The notes under the pieces are model-generated. The model had not been told where the DNA came from and searched no databases. It saw nothing but the letters and a program-made list of their open reading frames with translations. Positions 59,532 to 64,000 of a DNA stretch of 64,000 nucleotides are shown piece after piece (the first letter of the stretch is position 1; each line of letters begins with the position of its first letter). The position numbers and the translations under genes were made by a program. This DNA comes from JAWPMT01 sp965242775. Lineage in GTDB: Bacteria; Bacteroidota; Bacteroidia; Cytophagales; Cyclobacteriaceae. Location of the stretch: NCBI GenBank assembly GCA_965242775.1, contig CBDETI010000005.1:1-64000 (forward strand), given 5' to 3'.

Positions 59532-62500
59532 ATGAAATATTTGAAGTGGGTTGTGGTTGTGACAGTTCTTGCCTCCGTAGGTCATGCCCTTTACGAATGG
59601 CGCCGCGACTCGAAGGCGCTTGACATAGTAAGGGCTAATTTGGTTGCGGAACTACAAGCACATGAAAAACATGCTGTTGGAGGCGCCGGGTTTTGTTTAT
59701 GACCGTAATGCTTCAGTGGACGAGCCAGGGATGCTGGTCTATGAAAACGGGAAGTTGGTTAACTGGAATACCAACCATTTTTTCCCGCAGATCTCAATCA
59801 ATGGCTTGTCCGCCAGTCCATCTATTATATTGTTGCCCACCGGTGATTACCTGGTGAGTCGGCGTATGGAAGGCCCGGTGCTGCAGGTGGTTTTTACCAC
59901 CTTACATAGAGACTACCAGGTAGAGAATCAGTATTTAAGGGAATTCTACAATCCCCGTATTTTTGAAAATTTCGTCATTACCGGGAGGGAAGAAAGAGAA
60001 ATTGCCTCCATGACCCAAGTAGATATTGAAAACTATCTGGCTCTTTTAGAGGTGACCGGCACTGACTTTGGAGCAAAGTCCAATACATTATTTCTCATCG
60101 CCATTTTCTCCACTTGCTTGTTCCTGTTTGTCTACGCATGGAGGTTTCGGATTAGGTCGTTGGTGTTCTTGGTGCTATCTGTCTTCGTTATTTTCTCAAT
60201 AAGAGTGGTTCGAGCCGATGACGCTGTGATACTTACCAGCGCACTATTACTCACGCTTCTTTTTCTTATTTCTCTCCACAAGACCTTTCGAACAAGGAAC
60301 GTGGCACGAGTGGCCTTAAACTTATTAGCCAATCGTCACCATGCGACCATCATCATCTTGTTCTTGGTTATGCTAGCACTTAACGACTTTTACCTTTTCT
60401 TCTTAGGGATCACACTGGGCCAGACTAGCTTCGAATTGGATATTGGGAAGAGCCTGGATCTTTCATTTCAGAAAGGATTGCAATATGTGTTGCTGATTAC
60501 GTCGGGACTCTTATTGATGGTCCTCAACCACCATTTGTTAAGGTTGTTCAGTAGATATGCACGAGCTCTGACTATTGTAGCGTTGATGGGCCTTCTTTTA
60601 GTGCTTGGCGCGTGGTTTCTCGAACAGGATCATCTCATATATGCCACTGCTGGATCGCTGTTGCTGGTTAGTGTAAACGCCAAATTCAGTTTATCTGCCA
60701 CAGTTAGGAGGTTTTCGTACCCCACTTTTTTTTATGTGCTCTTGCTGCTGTCATTTGCAAGCTTTGTGCACACTATCGCGATTTATAAGAACCACGAGCG
60801 ACGGGAAATAGATCAAAAAACGCAATTTGCCAGCACAATACTCAATCCGGAAGATTTTCATCTTGAGGCGCAATTAACGACGATTGCTGATAGATTGGCC
60901 AGAGACCCCAATATCAGAACACGTTTCCTAAGCCCTCGACTCTCTCAGGGCACGATAAAAGGTTTTATAAAGCGAAACTACTTTAGGGATTTCCTCAGTA
61001 ACTATGATACTTTCATACACCTGTTTGCCGGTGGTGGTAAGTCGGTCAATGACGCACCTAATCTTCATGCCAAGCTATCTAGTCTGGAGCCGAAAGCGCA
61101 AAAAAATGGCCGGCTATATTTCATAAAAGACTGGGAAAACCAGGGACGACATCAGTACGTCGTTCATGTCGTAATCGAAGGTGCCAGTCGGGTATTGGGA
61201 CATGTGATAGTCGAGCTGACATTAAAAAAAGTGATTCCAAAAACAGTCTTTCCTGCACTTTTGGTCGACCAGGGGTCTCAGGAATTAAATTTTGATCATA
61301 TTCTATTTAAGGGGCCGGAATTGGTGTATTCGAGAGGACAGTATTCCTTTGATTTTGTTGAAGATGCGAATGAGTGGGAGCGACTACTTTCAGCAAAAGA
61401 AGGGATCGAAAGGGAAGGGTTCCACCTATTTGCTAGGACCGAAGGACAGGATAGAGTTATTGTCATATCCGATTTATATCCTTTTCGTGGAATGGTGGCC
61501 AACTTCAGCTTTCAATTCCTGTCCCTTCTTGCCATGTTGGGCCTCTTGTTTCTGTCCTTCCGGTTTTTTGGAGGGACATTTAAACTATCCCTTTCCAACA
61601 AGATTCAATTGTACCTGGGCGGATCATTCATTTTGCCATTATTGCTTGTTAGTGCGGTAATACTCAATCTTCTTAATGTGTCTTACCAGGAAGAGATAGT
61701 TAGAAACTATCAGAAGCGGTGTACAGCCGTTTCCGAAAATTTTTATGAGGAATTGCAGAGTTACAGAGGCAATACCATGAATAAAAGTGACCTCTTCGAA
61801 GATATTTCTGCTGCTGGGGCCTTTGTTCGGGCAGATATCAATTTGTATGGCCCGTCTGGTTTTGTGATGTTAAGTAGTCAGCCAGCTATTTTTGAGCGCG
61901 CATTGGCTTCAGATAGAATGAATCCAGCGGCATTTAATGCCATTGAGGAAAAACCAGAGCGAACGCAAGTTTTCGAGGAGCAAATTGGTGGCCTAAGCTT
62001 CAGGTCCGTGTACCGTGGTGTGATCGATCACAGGACAGGGGACTTGTTAGGCATCATATCTATTCCTTTTTTCGAATCAAAAAATCACCTCAACCGCCAG
62101 CAACTTGAGGTATTTGGAAACCTTGTGATTGTTTTCACGATCGTTTTTCTGTCCAGTGTTATTCTGGGGTATTTCGTGCTTAAGAGTATCACTTTTCCCA
62201 TCACCACGATCTCCCGAAAGTTGAGAATGACGAATCTGGAAGGTGACAATGAGCCTATTGCTTACGAGGGTGAAGACGAAATAGGACACCTGGTAGCTGA
62301 GTACAATCAAATGATCTTGAAGCTGGAAGCCAGTAAGGCGGCACTTGCCCAAAGCCAGAAAGAAACGGCATGGAAAGAGATTGCCCGACAGGTGGCTCAT
62401 GAGATTAAGAATCCGCTGACTCCCATGCGACTGAAGATTCAGCAAATCCTTCGAAAGCTTTCAGAAGGAGATAGCAATGCAGGTATGCTCAAATCCCTGA

Positions 62501-63009
62501 TCTCGCAGATTGACTCTCTGTCTGATATCGCAGACTCTTTTTCCGCATTTGCGCAAATGCCAGCACCTAACAACCAACCAGTGGACATCACCGCTTTGAT
62601 TCAGGAGGTCTGTGACCTCTACCGGACAGGCGAGGTGGAAATAAAATCTTCAATTGCTCCCGGGCTCTATGTTTTTGCCGATCCGAAAATACTTAACCGG
62701 GTTTTGAACAATCTTGTCCTAAACGGAATACAGTCCTACGAAACCAACGCCCAAATTAGCCTGAACATCACGCTTGAAACAGAGGGAGAGAAAATCAAGC
62801 TGGCGGTCCAGGATGAAGGACTCGGCATTTCAGATGACCTGAAACATAAGATATTTTCACCCTATTTTAGTACAAAAGAAAAAGGGAGTGGTATTGGGTT
62901 GGCGATCGCAAAGAAGGGAATTGAACAAGCTGGAGGCAGTATTTGGTTCGATTCAGCTAAGGATTGCGGCACTACATTTACCATTTTGCTACCCCGGTTT
63001 CTTCCTTAG
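59532..63009 (+). CDS. Membrane sensor histidine kinase (NtrY-like), with a frameshift near the N-terminus
   Basis: The first frame from ATG 59532 encodes an N-terminal anchor (MKYLKWVVVVTVLASVGHALYEW) and KALDIVRANLVAEL. A one-base excess, most simply in the A5 run 59665-59669, separates it from the long frame that follows. That frame has a sensor region with about seven further transmembrane helices, a periplasmic stretch, another helix pair and HAMP. The H box is VAHEIKNPLTPMRL (His codon 62398-62400), with the N box NRVLNNLVLNGIQS and G boxes DEGLGIS and GSGIGLAIAKKG. The kinase core resembles NtrY. The ligand is unknown and no response regulator lies in the window. Confidence 0.85.
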
Positions 63010-64000
63010 TATTGTTCTGTGTTTTTGTTGTTTCGCTAGCATTGGACAGACTACACTACGTTGTAAAAAATTGCCTCTGGGTGACCGGCATATATTGCTC
63101 GATACAATCCCGGTAGATCCGGCAAGTATTTCCTTCTCACAGGTGATCAACTATACTTACGATGAGGAAAGTCGAGAACTTACCTGGGAGCAAGCAACTG
63201 ACTCGATAGAATCGTTGGAAGTGTGCTACAAGGTTTTGTCCCCGGCTTTGTTGAAATCCTTTTTCCTGCGGGATATTTCCTATTATGACCCTAGCGATAC
63301 CAGACCAAAGGTCAACTTCAACCCCTTAACCAGAGAGATCAATAACGAACTTTTTGCCAGCCCTCGCTTATCGAAAAGTGGCTCTATTACAAGAGGAATT
63401 TCGGTAGGGAACAGACAAAATGCCTTTGTCAATTCCAGCTTAAATCTTGCGCTTGATGGCTATCTAACTGACGATCTCAAGGTCTCAGCACTGATCACCG
63501 ATCAGAACATACCTTATCAGCCGGAGGGAAATACGCAGCAACTGAGGGATTTTGATAATGTATTCATTCGTCTTTACAATGACGCTTTTGACTTGAATGT
63601 GGGTGATATTGTCCTTACTAATCCGGAAACAGAAAGTTATTTTTTGAAATACTACAAAAATGTCCAGGGTGCGGCAGTCAGCTACAAAGGAAACCTGGGT
63701 AAGCAATGGGCAACAGCGTCAAAAATAGCTGCCTCTGCCGCAAAAGGGCAGTTTGCATCGATCGTAATAGATCCGATCGAAGGGGTGCAAGGTCCATACA
63801 GGGTGAGAGGTCCCGAAGGTCAACGGTTCATCATCGTTCTGGCAAATTCTGAACGTGTATTCGTAGATGGCAAAAAGTTAGAAAGAGGTTTCGATAGAGA
63901 TTATGTGATTGACTACAACCTCGGGGAAATCATCTTCAATACCAATGTGATTATTACCAGGTTTACCCGAATACGAGTAGATTTTGAGTTTTTAGAGCAG
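63008..64000 (+). CDS. Large conserved outer-membrane protein, N-terminal part
   Basis: The frame is open for 331 codons to the right edge. It matches a large Bacteroidota outer-membrane protein of unknown function. Recognised segments are G-Q-T-T-L-R-C-K-K-L-P, SGSITRGISVGNRQNAFVNSSLNLALDGYL, a SALITDQNIPYQPEGNTQQLRDFDNVFIRLYN block, and VQGPYRVRGPEGQRFIIVLANSERVFVDGKKLERG. The end here, DYVIDYNLGEIIFNTNVIITRFTRIRVDFEF, is a typical strand. No ATG precedes the signal-peptide-like start, so the first codon is unresolved; TTG 62921 is one option. Confidence 0.7.

Overview
The window reads as chromosomal DNA of a Bacteroidota bacterium, most likely a free-living aerobic member of the Cytophagales. 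Pointers are the Bacteroidota-specific families (DUF4249 lipoproteins, GSCFA, DUF5683), an alternative complex III / caa3-type oxidase supercluster, many Sec signal peptides ending in AQ, and recurrent TAnnTTTG promoter elements a few tens of bases upstream of start codons. No tRNA, rRNA, insertion sequence, integrase, prophage or CRISPR array was recognised.

Layout. (1) 1-8.2 kb: a tandem family of DUF4249 outer-membrane lipoproteins: one partial, five complete, and a 10-codon remnant of a further copy. Two paralogous small beta-barrel genes point back at the array on the minus strand. (2) 8.4-9.3 kb: an SRPBCC protein and a VOC/glyoxalase protein. (3) 9.3-25.1 kb, mostly minus strand: a barrel/lipoprotein pair behind priA, a DUF255 thioredoxin-fold protein, a GSCFA protein, the rpsF-rpsR-rplI operon, a coiled-coil membrane protein, apaG with a methyltransferase, ung (plus strand), and a tight parA-parB-DUF5683-dapB-lepB operon. 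(4) 25.3-36.5 kb: pyrG-yidC, an ECF sigma factor module with a membrane protein, a Spy-like protein and a barrel protein, MarR against a tandem universal stress protein, and a serine-biosynthesis group (class V aminotransferase, a Cys-less YtxJ-like protein, a SerB-SerA fusion). (5) 36.5-42.8 kb: a secreted serine hydrolase, an OmpL47-repeat protein and a divergent exported TPR-CHAT protease. (6) 43-59.4 kb: the respiratory supercluster, actABCDEF, coxB, coxA, ctaA, ctaB, two subunit III genes, subunit IV, a degenerate SCO-like gene, DUF420, a small membrane protein and DUF983. (7) 59.5-64 kb: an NtrY-like membrane histidine kinase and the start of a large outer-membrane protein.

How the parts work together. 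Region 6 is an almost complete terminal respiratory chain: alternative complex III oxidises menaquinol and passes electrons through c-type hemes to the CuA and heme a centres of an A1-type oxidase. CtaA and CtaB make its heme A, and DUF420 is a known assembly factor. A strong promoter match and a perfect 23-bp palindrome resembling a Fur/PerR box lie just upstream. Serine-pathway enzymes, chromosome partitioning and ribosomal genes are ordinary housekeeping.

Most unusual points. Four genes between 54.2 and 59.7 kb (ctaA, a small membrane protein, DUF983, the histidine kinase) each carry an apparent one-base insertion separating two clearly homologous halves. They are annotated here as continuous genes with frameshifts. 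This is either a cluster of sequencing errors or real recoding or mutation, and should be checked first. Other points are the DUF4249 array with its deletion scar, the Cys-less YtxJ, the SCO homologue without copper ligands, the EF-hand-like loop in DUF420, frequent TTG starts, and the exported CHAT protease beside an OmpL47-repeat protein.
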